This document shows positions 24,989 to 32,654 of a stretch of DNA of 64,000 nucleotides, piece after piece. The DNA is from Chitinophaga chungangae. Its GTDB lineage: Bacteria; Bacteroidota; Bacteroidia; Chitinophagales; Chitinophagaceae. Each line of letters opens with the position of its first letter. The first letter of the stretch is position 1. The stretch spans positions 864,308 to 928,307 of the forward strand of contig NZ_JAGHKP010000003.1 of the NCBI RefSeq assembly GCF_017742215.1, written 5' to 3'. The notes below the pieces were generated by a model. That model saw only the letters and a list, made by a program, of their open reading frames with translations, searched no databases and was not told where the DNA came from. The position numbers and the translations under genes were made by a program.

Positions 24989-25307
24989 ATGACGACCTTG
25001 GCCATCCACGAATCAGATTTTTGGCAGTCCAGACCTGGGTTCGGTTGGTAGCCCGCCATTTACTCAAGGCTGGGCACTCGGTGATCTTAGCCAATAGGAC
25101 AGGGGGAGCATCTTTGAAGAGCTGGCCCAATTGCTGGGAGACGGCGCCAGCGCGGGAACAATTAACGAGGCGGCAAAGGCGGAGATTGTTCTACTGTCGC
25201 TTCCATGGTCGCAAGCGCCGGCGTTGAAGGATGTCACAGATTGGAACAGCAAGACTGTAATAGATGCAACGAAAGCAGAAAGACGTATCAAAGCCGTGAT
25301 GAGTTAA
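24989..25307 (+). pseudogene. Broken NADPH-dependent F420-reductase-like gene
   Basis: Fragments of one Rossmann protein lie in two frames. ARHLLKAGHSVILANRTG is in one frame. FEELAQLLGDG and then EIVLLSLPWSQAPALKDV, DWNSKTVIDAT and a stop at 25305-25307 lie in another. The glycine-rich loop at the start is already degraded (LGSVGS appears in the second frame). At least two frameshifts and a short total length (about 105 codons against about 200) show it is dead. Intact relatives are NADPH-dependent F420 reductase/NAD-binding proteins that often sit next to NmrA-type genes. Confidence 0.7.
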
Positions 25308-25521
25308 AGTTACTAGCCAATTCATCTAAAGTAGCTCATCCATTACTATAATTTACTCAAATTCACCAAGAGCAAATCATTCACATCAACACTAAATGTC
25401 CGTGATAATTGTGTAATTCACACCGATAGGGAGAAAGAGTTAAAAAGCGAATAAAAATAGCTTCCCAGCCAAAAATCTGACAGAATTGATTTACAAATAA
25501 TTGAAAACCAGAACGCTTTTG

Positions 25522-25537
25522 TTCCTGTTCTGGGCAC
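25522..25537 (+). repeat. att copy 2 (right end of the element)
   Basis: Exact 16-bp copy of the tRNA-Leu 3' end plus C. The surrounding bases do not resemble the rest of the tRNA, so this is a duplication of the core site only. Confidence 0.8.
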
Positions 25538-25549
25538 AAGCTTTAAAAG

Positions 25550-25578
25550 GTCGGAGATTTTCTCCGGCTTTTTTTCTT
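25550..25578 (+). terminator. Likely original terminator of tRNA-Leu
   Basis: GTCGGAGA and TCTCCGGC form an 8-bp stem with a 3-nt loop and a T tract. It lies 12 bp after att copy 2, the spacing expected of a tRNA terminator if the element is removed. Confidence 0.75.
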
Positions 25579-25729
25579 TTATAAAAGGATGTGGCCACTG
25601 AATGATTTGTAATCCTGTTGGCAGCGAGTGAAGTATCACGCGATTTAAATTTGAAAAAAAATTGTATTTTGACGCCCCTGATCTGGTATGAAATCCCTAA
25701 CCCCTCATGCCGTAAACACAGATTCCGAT

Positions 25730-26311
25730 ATGAAAAGAAGTGATTTTATTTCCCCGTTAGTCCTGCTGTCAGGGCTCTTTTTTGTTATGTGCCTGATATC
25801 ATGCGGCAAAGATGGCGCCGTAGGGCCGCAAGGTCCTGCTGGTCCTCCAGGCCCGGCGGGCCCGGAAGGACCCAGAGGTGATAATACTTCCGGTACCGTG
25901 ATCTATTCAGGATGGCTGGATGTGCCGTTTGAGCCGGATACCGTGCATTTAGCAGGCGGCGGTATTGATACGATCGGCTACTTTTCCGTTATCGACGCGC
26001 CTAAACTTACCCAAGAGCTGTTGAGTACCGCAGATGTAAAAGTGTACATTAACGCCAACGAAATAAGTGATCCTGTCATTTATCCGTTGCCTTACAATGC
26101 TCCATCCGGTCTGTATATACAGTTCTCGGCCTATGCGCAGGAAATTTCGTTATACTCCAATGGGGACCTGAGCACTGTAGTTTCCAACGGCAAGAAATAT
26201 CAACAATTCCGATACATGATCGTGCCAGGCAATACCCTGGGAAGATCGGCCGCCGCAGTAAACTGGTCCGATTATGCCGCGGTAAAAGTGTATCTGGGGT
26301 TAAAAGACTAA
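25730..26311 (+). CDS. Collagen-like repeat lipoprotein
   Basis: This 193-aa lipoprotein has a signal with lipobox LISC (acylated Cys near residue 25). ATG 25730 is chosen because it gives MKRSDFISPLVLLSGLFFVM; an upstream ATG at 25688 adds a polar 14-residue stretch. After the Cys come six to seven Gly-x-y triplets rich in proline (GPQGPAGPPGPAGPEGPRG), a short collagen-like stalk. Then follows a globular domain of about 130 residues with many Val, Tyr and Asp. The stalk would lift that domain from the membrane surface. Function is unknown; this arrangement is fairly common in Bacteroidota lipoproteins. A strong bidirectional terminator follows. Confidence 0.75.
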   Translation: MKRSDFISPLVLLSGLFFVMCLISCGKDGAVGPQGPAGPPGPAGPEGPRGDNTSGTVIYSGWLDVPFEPDTVHLAGGGIDTIGYFSVIDAPKLTQELLSTADVKVYINANEISDPVIYPLPYNAPSGLYIQFSAYAQEISLYSNGDLSTVVSNGKKYQQFRYMIVPGNTLGRSAAAVNWSDYAAVKVYLGLKD

Positions 26312-26338
26312 AATGAAATGGCCGGACAAAGGCGCGCT

Positions 26339-26376
26339 AAAAGCCTTGTAAGTTAAACTTGCAAGGCTTTTTTATT
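26339..26376. terminator. Bidirectional terminator between convergent genes
   Basis: AAAAGCCTTGTAAGTT and AACTTGCAAGGCTTTT pair with one mismatch and are followed by a T tract. It serves the lipoprotein gene and perhaps the convergent KAS III-like gene. Confidence 0.85.
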
Positions 26377-26437
26377 ATTGCCAAAATACTGTGGGACTGA
26401 TCTTACAGAACATTGAATATTTGCAGTATTTTTTACG

Positions 26438-27502
26438 TTATACCCGGTAACAAACTGCGTTAATGTTCATCCCCGCACCAACGGAAGCAAAAAGCACAAT
26501 ATCCCCGGTTGAAAGCTGGTGTTCGGGGATCATATTTTTACTGACAAGATGGTACAGCGTAGGTACCGTGGCAACGGAGCTGTTGCCAAGCCAGTGAATG
26601 CTCATGGGCATTATATTTTCGGGAGGCGCCGTATTGTATAAAGCGTATAACCGCTTTACGATTTCTTCATCCATTTTCTCATTCGCCTGATGAATCAGGA
26701 TTTTGTTGATGTCTTTTATTTGCAGACCGCTTTTTTCAACACAGTCTTTCATAGCCTGCGGTACATGTTTTAATGCGTATTCATAAACTTTTCTGCCCTT
26801 CATTTTAATAAACATAGCGTTACTGTCGCTGTATTTGTTGCTGATGCCCATATCAATATAATCCAGTTCATCGACACTATGCGTCAGCGCGCAACAGCCT
26901 AATATACCGGAACCATCAGCGCTGGTTTCCCGGTGTTCCATAACGACCGCTCCGGCGCCGTCGGCAAAAATCATGCTGTCCCGGTCGGAAAGGTCGATAA
27001 CGCGGGATAACGTTTCTGCGCCAATTAACAATACCCTTTTCGACATTCCCGCCTGAAAATATGCATGGGCCTGGATAACAGAATGCACCCAGCCCGGGCA
27101 ACCCACCAATACATCATAAGCAATACACGCAGGGTTCTGTATGTTCAAAAGGTGCTTTACCCGGCAGGCGACCGAGGGTACGTTTTGTGATTGTATGCTG
27201 CCGTGGCTTACGTCCCCAAAATTATGGGAGACAACGATCTGGTCAAGTGTCTCGGGATCAATTTTACTATCCTCCAGCGCTTTCCTTCCGGCCTCCGCCG
27301 CCATATCAGAAGTGTTTATGGCTTTAGGGGCGTAGCGCCTTTCACTTATCCCCGTAATTTTTCTGAATTTGTCGATCGTTACGCCTACGCTTTCCGGATG
27401 AGGCTTTCCCGTCGTTTCGTAAAAAGTATATTCTGAAAAATGCTCGTTTTTTAGAATATCTTCCGGTATATAAGCCCCTGTGCCGATGATAACTGATGAC
27501 AT
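26438..27502 (-). CDS. 3-oxoacyl-ACP synthase III-like enzyme (FabH family paralogue)
   Basis: This 354-aa thiolase-fold condensing enzyme has start ATG 27502 (MSSVIIGTGAYIPEDILKN); 21 polar residues precede it in frame. The catalytic triad is present: C135 (DVLVGCPGWVHS), H271 (ILIHQANEKM) and N307 (HWLGNSSVATVP). The family condenses an acyl-CoA starter with malonyl-ACP. Housekeeping FabH is about 325-335 aa with a GAC active-site context. The longer length and the GCPGW context here suggest a paralogue for a special starter or for secondary metabolism. It stands alone with no acyl carrier protein or partner synthase nearby, so its role is open. Confidence 0.85.
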   Translation of the reverse strand: MSSVIIGTGAYIPEDILKNEHFSEYTFYETTGKPHPESVGVTIDKFRKITGISERRYAPKAINTSDMAAEAGRKALEDSKIDPETLDQIVVSHNFGDVSHGSIQSQNVPSVACRVKHLLNIQNPACIAYDVLVGCPGWVHSVIQAHAYFQAGMSKRVLLIGAETLSRVIDLSDRDSMIFADGAGAVVMEHRETSADGSGILGCCALTHSVDELDYIDMGISNKYSDSNAMFIKMKGRKVYEYALKHVPQAMKDCVEKSGLQIKDINKILIHQANEKMDEEIVKRLYALYNTAPPENIMPMSIHWLGNSSVATVPTLYHLVSKNMIPEHQLSTGDIVLFASVGAGMNINAVCYRV

Positions 27503-27804
27503 ATGCTTTTGCTGCTTTTTATATGGTTTACCTTTCGCAAAGCTGATTAAAAGTGCTAGTTGCAAATTTTGAAACGACAGCCGGGAGCAGGTGAAAACAC
27601 CTTGCCCGCCTGTCGTCCAAACAGCTTGTATCAGCTCGTTAAAGGTAACACATATCCGGTAATGTATGAATGATTAAATGAGTCACAGTAAAACGTTATC
27701 GAACTGCCGTACTGTTTAACGCCGGATGTTGTTAAGAATTTGCGCAATCCGTATCTTGCTTACTATAAAATAAAATATACCAGGACGCTAAAATATCATA
27801 AGGT

Positions 27805-28170
27805 ATGGACACCTCCGATAAACATAATCAGCGTATCGCAAAAATGACCTTCGCCTCGGTTTATCCCATGTATGTCGAAAAGGTCGAGAAAAAAGGCAGA
27901 ACCAAAGAAGAATTACACCAGGTGATTGAATGGCTGACCGGCTTCAACAATAAAAAACTGCAGGAACTGATCGACGAAAAGGTAACTTTTGAAACGTTCT
28001 TCCAGCGGGCTACATTAAACCCCAATGCGGAACTGATTACCGGCATGATCTGCGGGTATCGCATCGAAGAGATCGATAATCCCCTGACGAAGCGGGCCCG
28101 TTACCTGGATAAGCTCGTGGATGAGCTGGCGAAAGGCAGGAAAATGGAGAAAATCCTGCGCGGATCGTAG
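27805..28170 (+). CDS. DUF2200 family protein
   Basis: This 121-aa cytoplasmic protein matches the DUF2200 family along its whole length: the start KHNQRIAKMTFASVYPMYVEKVEKKGRT, the middle FFQRATLNPNAELITG, and the end RARYLDKLVDELAKGRKMEKIL. No biochemical role is established for the family; several members are annotated only as conserved. The gene is isolated, with 300 bp upstream to the KAS III-like gene and 150 bp downstream to the Rrf2 regulator. No promoter box of high quality was found. Confidence 0.85.
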   Translation: MDTSDKHNQRIAKMTFASVYPMYVEKVEKKGRTKEELHQVIEWLTGFNNKKLQELIDEKVTFETFFQRATLNPNAELITGMICGYRIEEIDNPLTKRARYLDKLVDELAKGRKMEKILRGS

Positions 28171-28246
28171 CTAACGCCCCGATTATGATTTTTGCTTAGT
28201 TTCCGGCGAGAGCCGTCTGATATGTCCTCTATATGACTTTCATCAG

Positions 28247-28268
28247 TTTATCCAAAATAAAGGATAAA
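28247..28268 (+). promoter_or_regulatory. Perfect inverted repeat, probable Rrf2 operator
   Basis: TTTATCC, eight bases, then GGATAAA: a 22-bp palindrome centred about 40 bp upstream of the -7 box of the Rrf2 gene, where it would cover the -33 region. A related half-site (AAAGATAAAAA) lies before the oxidase gene at 28773-28783. Confidence 0.5.
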
Positions 28269-28294
28269 AAACTCTTTTTTTAAAAGATAGCCCT

Positions 28295-28302
28295 TAACTT
28301 TG
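28295..28302 (+). promoter_or_regulatory. -7 promoter box of the Rrf2 gene
   Basis: TAACTTTG (TAnnTTTG), 19 bp before the ATG at 28322. Confidence 0.5.
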
Positions 28303-28321
28303 TTGCTGTAAAAAGGAACGA

Positions 28322-28753
28322 ATGTTTTCAAAAACCTGTGAGTACGCCATCCGCGCGATGATTTACATCGCGCAAAAATCGAAGGACGGCAGCAAGGTGG
28401 GCATTAAAGAAATTGCGAAGGGGATCGATTCGCCGGAACATTTTATTGCCAAGATCCTGCAGGACCTGGGCAGGAAAAAACTGCTGCAATCCATGAAAGG
28501 GCCGAACGGGGGATTTTACCTGGATGCCGCGGGACTGAAACATTCCATCGCCGATATCGTAAAAGTGGTGGATGGCGACCAGCTTTTTACCGGCTGCGGG
28601 CTCGGGCTGAAACAATGCTCCGAATCGCATCCCTGCCCCATACACCACGAATTTAAATCAGTAAGAAAAGATATCCAGGCCATGCTCGAAAAAACAAAAC
28701 TGGGCGAATTCACCGATGCGCTGGAGAAAAGCCTCACTTTCCTGAAACGATAA
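28322..28753 (+). CDS. Rrf2-family transcription regulator with a three-cysteine cluster motif
   Basis: This 143-aa winged-helix regulator starts MFSKTCEYAIRAMIYIA, the standard Rrf2 opening. The recognition helix region is SPEHFIAKILQDLGRKKLL, and the wing is KGPNGGFYLD. Three cysteines follow in the sensor loop (TGCGLGLKQC, then CPIHHEF), the pattern of Fe-S-carrying members such as NsrR and IscR. The next genes are a terminal oxidase, a truncated globin and RIC, all of the nitric oxide/oxygen type, so an NsrR-like role is the best inference. A perfect 22-bp palindrome sits upstream of its own promoter, suggesting autoregulation. Confidence 0.88.
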   Translation: MFSKTCEYAIRAMIYIAQKSKDGSKVGIKEIAKGIDSPEHFIAKILQDLGRKKLLQSMKGPNGGFYLDAAGLKHSIADIVKVVDGDQLFTGCGLGLKQCSESHPCPIHHEFKSVRKDIQAMLEKTKLGEFTDALEKSLTFLKR

Positions 28754-28801
28754 ATTTTTTAAAATCATAATAAAAGATAAAAAGGTATTAATATCTACAT
28801 C

Positions 28802-30958
28802 ATGGAACCGCACACGTTTCTAAAACGATTTCCCCCGCTTCTTTTCCTGGGCATCCTGCCCGCAATTCCCGCAGCAGCGCAGCAGGCCGCGCCTTCCAAC
28901 TTTTCTTTCGCCTCCGGCGAAGCCCTTACCTGGATGCTTTTGATATTCATGCTCGCGATGCTTTTCGCGGTGCTGGTATTAAAACAAAAAGTAAGCAACG
29001 CACGGAACAGCTATAAAAAGAAAAACGCCGGAGAACAGGCCCGTCAACTGGAAGAACACACCCGTCACCTCAACAGCGAACAGATCGGCAAACTGATCGA
29101 GCTGAAAAAACATTGCGGCCGCGCTACCGCGATTTTGCTCCTGCTGTTCACCGCCGCTTTGTCTGTAATGCCCGCCGGGAGCCTGCTGGCGCAGAATGCC
29201 GGCGCGCCCGCGAAGTCTTCCCTGTTAAGCGAAACTGGCATCCTGATCACCATCGTACTGCTGGTATTGCCGATACTCGCCGCCATCATCATCCTGATCG
29301 CGAAAGTGATGAACACGCTCGACCAGGCGAGGAACCAGCGGAACCTCGAAGAGGCCGGAAAACTCGCCGCCCATCTCCGCGCGCTGCCGGAAGAAATGAT
29401 CGATACGGAACTGAGAAAACGAAAAGCCGCGCTGGATTATAAGCTCAGTCACCGCGAGCTCTCCGGTACACAAACCGCCGCAGACGAAAAAGGACTGCTT
29501 CACCTGAACGGTGAAACCGGCCTGCCGATCGTCGCCCTCAAAAAGAAAGCGCTTCCCCGGCCCAATATCGACCCGGCGCTGTCACGGCTCATTTGCTGGT
29601 ATCTCGGCTTCGCCGCCTTCTGGCTATTGTTCGGCACAACGGTGGGAGAATACGTCGGAATAAAATTCGTTGCCCCCGATGCGGACCATGTAAGCTGGCT
29701 GAGTTTCGGCCGGTTGCGCCCGGTGCACACCAATGCAGTGTTCTGGGGCTGGGCTTCGCTGGGCATGTTGGGCCTGGGGTATTACGTGGTGCCGCGCGTA
29801 AGTAATACGAAACTCGCCAATATCCGTTACGGATGGTACGCACTTGGGCTGATCAACGCCGCGGTGGTGCTGGGAACGGTGTGCCTCATGGCCGGCGTCA
29901 ACAACGGCGGCGGCGAATACCGCGAATACATTTGGCCGGTGATGGTCCTGTTCGCCGCGGGCATCGTGTTTACGCTGGTGAGTTTTTTGCGCACCATCGC
30001 ACGGCGCGCCACCAAGGAGATCTACATCTCCAACTGGTACATCGTGGCTTCTATCATTTTTGCGATCGTTATTACCGTCGTCGCTTACGTTCCTTACTGG
30101 CAGAACGGTTTGGGCGAAACCATCGTGCAGGGTTATTACATGCACCAGGGCGTGGGCATGTGGTTTATGCTTTTTACGCTGGGGATCGTGTATTATTTCC
30201 TGCCGCAGCAGCTCAACAAACCGATCTATTCCTACAGCCTCGGCATTCTCGCCTTCTGGACGCAGATCCTGTTCTACACGCTGATCGGCACGCACCACTT
30301 CGTGTTCAGTTCCATCCCGTGGTGGCTGCAAACGGTGGCTATCGTGGGCAGCGCGGGCATGGCGATACCCGTTATCGCCGGCACGACCAATTTTTTAATG
30401 ACTTTCAAAGGCGCATGGTATAAGGTGAAAGACAGCTACACGCTCCCTTTTTTCCTGGTGGGCATCGTCTTTTATTTTACCGGTTCCATGCAGGGCACGG
30501 CGGAAGCTTTCCGCAATACCAACCTTATCTGGCACTTTACGGACTTCACGGTGGCGCACTCGCATCTTACGATGTACGGCATCATCTGTTTTTTCCTTTG
30601 GGCCGGGATCTATGCGATCGTTCCGCGGCTGACCGGCAAAGAAGCGCCGCAGATCACTATCGGTGCGCATTTCTGGCTCGCGCTGATCGGGCTGATGTTT
30701 TACACGGTGCCGCTGATGTATGGCAGCACGCTGAAAGGACTGATGTGGATCGAAGGCAAACCGTTTATCGAAAGCGTGGTGATGATGGCGCCTTACTGGC
30801 TGTGGCGTGCTATCGGCGGCAGTCTTATGTGGCTCTCTCATCTCTTCTTTGCCTACAACATGTATAAAATGATGACGAACACGTACGTAGTGGACGTTCG
30901 TGAAACCGCCATTCAGAAACTGCACGATTCTACCGTGCCTGCTCAACCGATCGTATAA
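28802..30958 (+). CDS. ccoN: cbb3-type cytochrome c oxidase subunit I with a 260-residue N-terminal extension
   Basis: This 718-aa heme-copper oxidase catalytic subunit has its core (about residues 262-700) in CcoN pattern. H309 is a low-spin heme ligand (RPVHTNAVF), H448 is in YYMHQGVGMWF, H498-H499 (GTHHF) and H586/H588 (TVAHSHLTMYG) are heme/CuB ligands, and the cbb3-type Tyr is in IYSYSLGI. Standard CcoN is about 475 aa. Here the extra N-terminus carries a signal-like segment, then TM helices at about 44-61, 108-128 and 146-170. Each is followed by charged amphipathic helix (for example ARQLEEHTRHLNSEQIGKLI), as in CcoP N-terminal domains. This looks like a fusion of accessory membrane segments to CcoN. 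It heads the operon after the Rrf2 gene. Confidence 0.85.
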   Translation: MEPHTFLKRFPPLLFLGILPAIPAAAQQAAPSNFSFASGEALTWMLLIFMLAMLFAVLVLKQKVSNARNSYKKKNAGEQARQLEEHTRHLNSEQIGKLIELKKHCGRATAILLLLFTAALSVMPAGSLLAQNAGAPAKSSLLSETGILITIVLLVLPILAAIIILIAKVMNTLDQARNQRNLEEAGKLAAHLRALPEEMIDTELRKRKAALDYKLSHRELSGTQTAADEKGLLHLNGETGLPIVALKKKALPRPNIDPALSRLICWYLGFAAFWLLFGTTVGEYVGIKFVAPDADHVSWLSFGRLRPVHTNAVFWGWASLGMLGLGYYVVPRVSNTKLANIRYGWYALGLINAAVVLGTVCLMAGVNNGGGEYREYIWPVMVLFAAGIVFTLVSFLRTIARRATKEIYISNWYIVASIIFAIVITVVAYVPYWQNGLGETIVQGYYMHQGVGMWFMLFTLGIVYYFLPQQLNKPIYSYSLGILAFWTQILFYTLIGTHHFVFSSIPWWLQTVAIVGSAGMAIPVIAGTTNFLMTFKGAWYKVKDSYTLPFFLVGIVFYFTGSMQGTAEAFRNTNLIWHFTDFTVAHSHLTMYGIICFFLWAGIYAIVPRLTGKEAPQITIGAHFWLALIGLMFYTVPLMYGSTLKGLMWIEGKPFIESVVMMAPYWLWRAIGGSLMWLSHLFFAYNMYKMMTNTYVVDVRETAIQKLHDSTVPAQPIV

Positions 30959-30976
30959 AACATTAATCGCGAAAAC

Positions 30977-31978
30977 ATGGAATTTTTTGACAATCATAAA
31001 AAACTGTTCGGCGCCGCCACGGTATTTTTCGTGGGATTGACCATACTGGTGGCCATTATGCCCGCCGTCCGCAACCAGGAAAACAACCAGCCCCTGCCCG
31101 ACGCAGTGCCGCTGAATGCGCAGGCCGTGAGAGGCAAGGCGGTATTCGTCGCCAATGGTTGCGTGGCCTGTCATACCCAGCAGGTAAGGAATGTAGACAT
31201 GGATAAAACCTGGGGCAGCCGCCCGAGCCTTGCCGCGGATTATGCAGGCTTCACCCGCACCGACGCATGGCGCAACACCGCCACGCTGATGGGAACGGAA
31301 CGCACCGGCCCGGACCTGACGGACGTTGGCAACCGCCAGCCCAGCCGCGACTGGAACCTCGTGCACCTGTACAATCCCCGCATCGTTGTGGGCGAATCCA
31401 TTATGCCCGCCTATACCTGGCTGTTCGACATCAAAAAAGAGCCGGATACCTCTGATGTAGTGGTAAATGTACCGGCAAAATACCTGCACGGTGAAGAAGG
31501 AAAAGTGATCGCCACGCAGGATGCCCTCGACCTGATCGTTTACCTGCAATCGCTCAAACAGGCCAAACTGCCCGATGGCACGGAAGCGCCCGCTTTCCTG
31601 TATAAAAAAGAAGAAAAGAAAAAAACCGGCGACGGCAAGGCCGCGCCAGACGGCATGGCACTTTACACGGCCAGCTGCCAAAGCTGCCACCAGGCCAACG
31701 GGGAAGGGTTGCCCGGCGCGTTCCCCGCCCTGAAAGCAAGCCCGGTTGTAACCGGAGACAATCTCGAACTATACGTGGACATTATCCTGAACGGTTACGA
31801 CGCACGCCCGGAATATGGCGTAATGCCGCCGGTAGGCGCCAATATGGAATGGACGGAGTACGAAGTGGCGGCGGTGATCAACCACGAGCGCAGCAGCTGG
31901 GGCAACAATGCGAAACAGGTAACGCCCGAAGAAATCAGGAAGATCATGGATTTTGTAAAACAAAAAACCGCCCGGTAA
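30977..31978 (+). CDS. ccoO: CcoO-type cytochrome c subunit fused to a second cytochrome c domain
   Basis: This 333-aa membrane-anchored diheme subunit has one TM helix (about residues 12-30). A CcoO-like domain follows, with heme motif CVACH (62-66), the conserved HTQQVRNVD and GPDLTDVGNRQPS segments, and axial Met near 143. A lysine-rich linker (residues 205-222) leads to a second cytochrome domain with CQSCH (234-238) and GVMPP as the likely Met ligand region. Electron entry to the oxidase would thus be on one polypeptide, replacing separate CcoO and CcoP. It begins 18 bp after ccoN, and its stop overlaps the start of the next gene by one base. Confidence 0.85.
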   Translation: MEFFDNHKKLFGAATVFFVGLTILVAIMPAVRNQENNQPLPDAVPLNAQAVRGKAVFVANGCVACHTQQVRNVDMDKTWGSRPSLAADYAGFTRTDAWRNTATLMGTERTGPDLTDVGNRQPSRDWNLVHLYNPRIVVGESIMPAYTWLFDIKKEPDTSDVVVNVPAKYLHGEEGKVIATQDALDLIVYLQSLKQAKLPDGTEAPAFLYKKEEKKKTGDGKAAPDGMALYTASCQSCHQANGEGLPGAFPALKASPVVTGDNLELYVDIILNGYDARPEYGVMPPVGANMEWTEYEVAAVINHERSSWGNNAKQVTPEEIRKIMDFVKQKTAR

Positions 31979-32238
31979 TGAAAAGACTTTTTCTGACAAT
32001 ATCGCTGCTGCTGCTGGTCGTATGGGCATTCGCCTGCCCGGTCTGCGAGCGCAACCAGCCCAAAGTGCTGAGCGGCATCACGCACGGCGCCGGCCCCGAA
32101 AGCCGCTGGGATTACGTGATCGTATGGGCAACGGTGGCCATCGTGTTATGCACCCTCTTTTTTTCAGTGAAATGGCTGGTACGTCCTGGTGAACGGTCTG
32201 GCCGGCACATTAAACGATTCATTTTAAACAACGAATAA
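31978..32238 (+). CDS. Small membrane protein of cbb3 loci with a CPVC motif
   Basis: This 86-aa protein has start ATG 31978, which shares its A with the TAA of the preceding gene (TAATG). A signal or TM segment (MKRLFLTISLLLLVVWAFA) is followed at once by CPVCERNQP, then a conserved GITHGAGPESRWDYVIVWATV region that is a second TM helix, and a basic tail. Proteins of this type sit with cbb3 oxidase genes in many Bacteroidota, to my knowledge without assigned function. The CxxC at the membrane surface could take part in copper or heme delivery. Tight coupling to ccoO supports a part in this oxidase. Confidence 0.7.
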   Translation: MKRLFLTISLLLLVVWAFACPVCERNQPKVLSGITHGAGPESRWDYVIVWATVAIVLCTLFFSVKWLVRPGERSGRHIKRFILNNE

Positions 32239-32239
32239 G

Positions 32240-32647
32240 ATGAGCGACAAAAGCACCATATTCATTTTTATCGACGAAGATACGAGGCCCATCGTCGAAG
32301 TGCAATCTCCCGTGAGCTTTGAGCTGGATACCCGGAAACTTCCCGACGGCGAGCATGTATTGAAGATCGTCAGCAAAGATCCGTCCGGCAAGGAGGGCAT
32401 CCGCAAGATCCCGTTCGTGGTGCGCAACGGCCCGGCCATCGCGATAGAAGGAATGAAGGAAAACGCGGTGGTAGACGGTGTGCTGCCGCTGATGATCAAC
32501 GCGTACGGCAAAGGCGACCAGAAATCGTTCCTGATCGACGGCAGCGAAACGCCGCAAAGCATTCCCTGGTGGGTGTGGACGCTGATCATCGGTTTTGCCG
32601 GCTGGGCCTTGTTTTACCTGGTCCGTTATTTTTCAATCGTACAATAA
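32240..32647 (+). CDS. Tail-anchored Ig-like protein of the oxidase operon
   Basis: This 135-aa protein has no signal peptide. Residues 1-100 look like an immunoglobulin-type beta sandwich (STIFIFIDEDTRPIVEVQSP, LPDGEHVLKIVSKD). The C-terminus is a single TM helix (WWVWTLIIGFAGWALFYLV) with a short tail. It starts one base after the stop of the CPVC protein, so it is in the same operon. Relatives in Bacteroidota oxidase loci are sometimes labelled cytochrome c, but there is no CxxCH here. The role is probably structural or in assembly of the oxidase. Confidence 0.65.
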   Translation: MSDKSTIFIFIDEDTRPIVEVQSPVSFELDTRKLPDGEHVLKIVSKDPSGKEGIRKIPFVVRNGPAIAIEGMKENAVVDGVLPLMINAYGKGDQKSFLIDGSETPQSIPWWVWTLIIGFAGWALFYLVRYFSIVQ

Positions 32648-32654
32648 CATCACG

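Larger units (their letters stand above)
22148..25537. mobile_element. Decayed 3.4-kb integrative element in tRNA-Leu
   Basis: The 16-mer TTCCTGTTCTGGGCAC occurs at the tRNA 3' end (22148-22163) and again at 25522-25537, as left by a tyrosine recombinase integrating at a tRNA. Between them the DNA is AT-richer than either flank. The first coding sequence inside is an integrase stub, followed by three cargo genes of which one is broken. There is no intact recombinase, so the element is immobile by itself. Confidence 0.8.
25308..25687. other. Right end of the tRNA element and flank
   Basis: AT-rich tail of the element, then att copy 2, then chromosomal sequence with a terminator and the promoter region of the collagen-like lipoprotein gene. 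A near-consensus GTATTTTG at about 25662 could be its -7 box. No further ORF is supported. Confidence 0.5.

Noticed and set aside
30395-31690. 431-aa minus frame opposite the cbb3 oxidase genes
   Set aside because: Shadow of ccoN and ccoO, both with conserved ligands.
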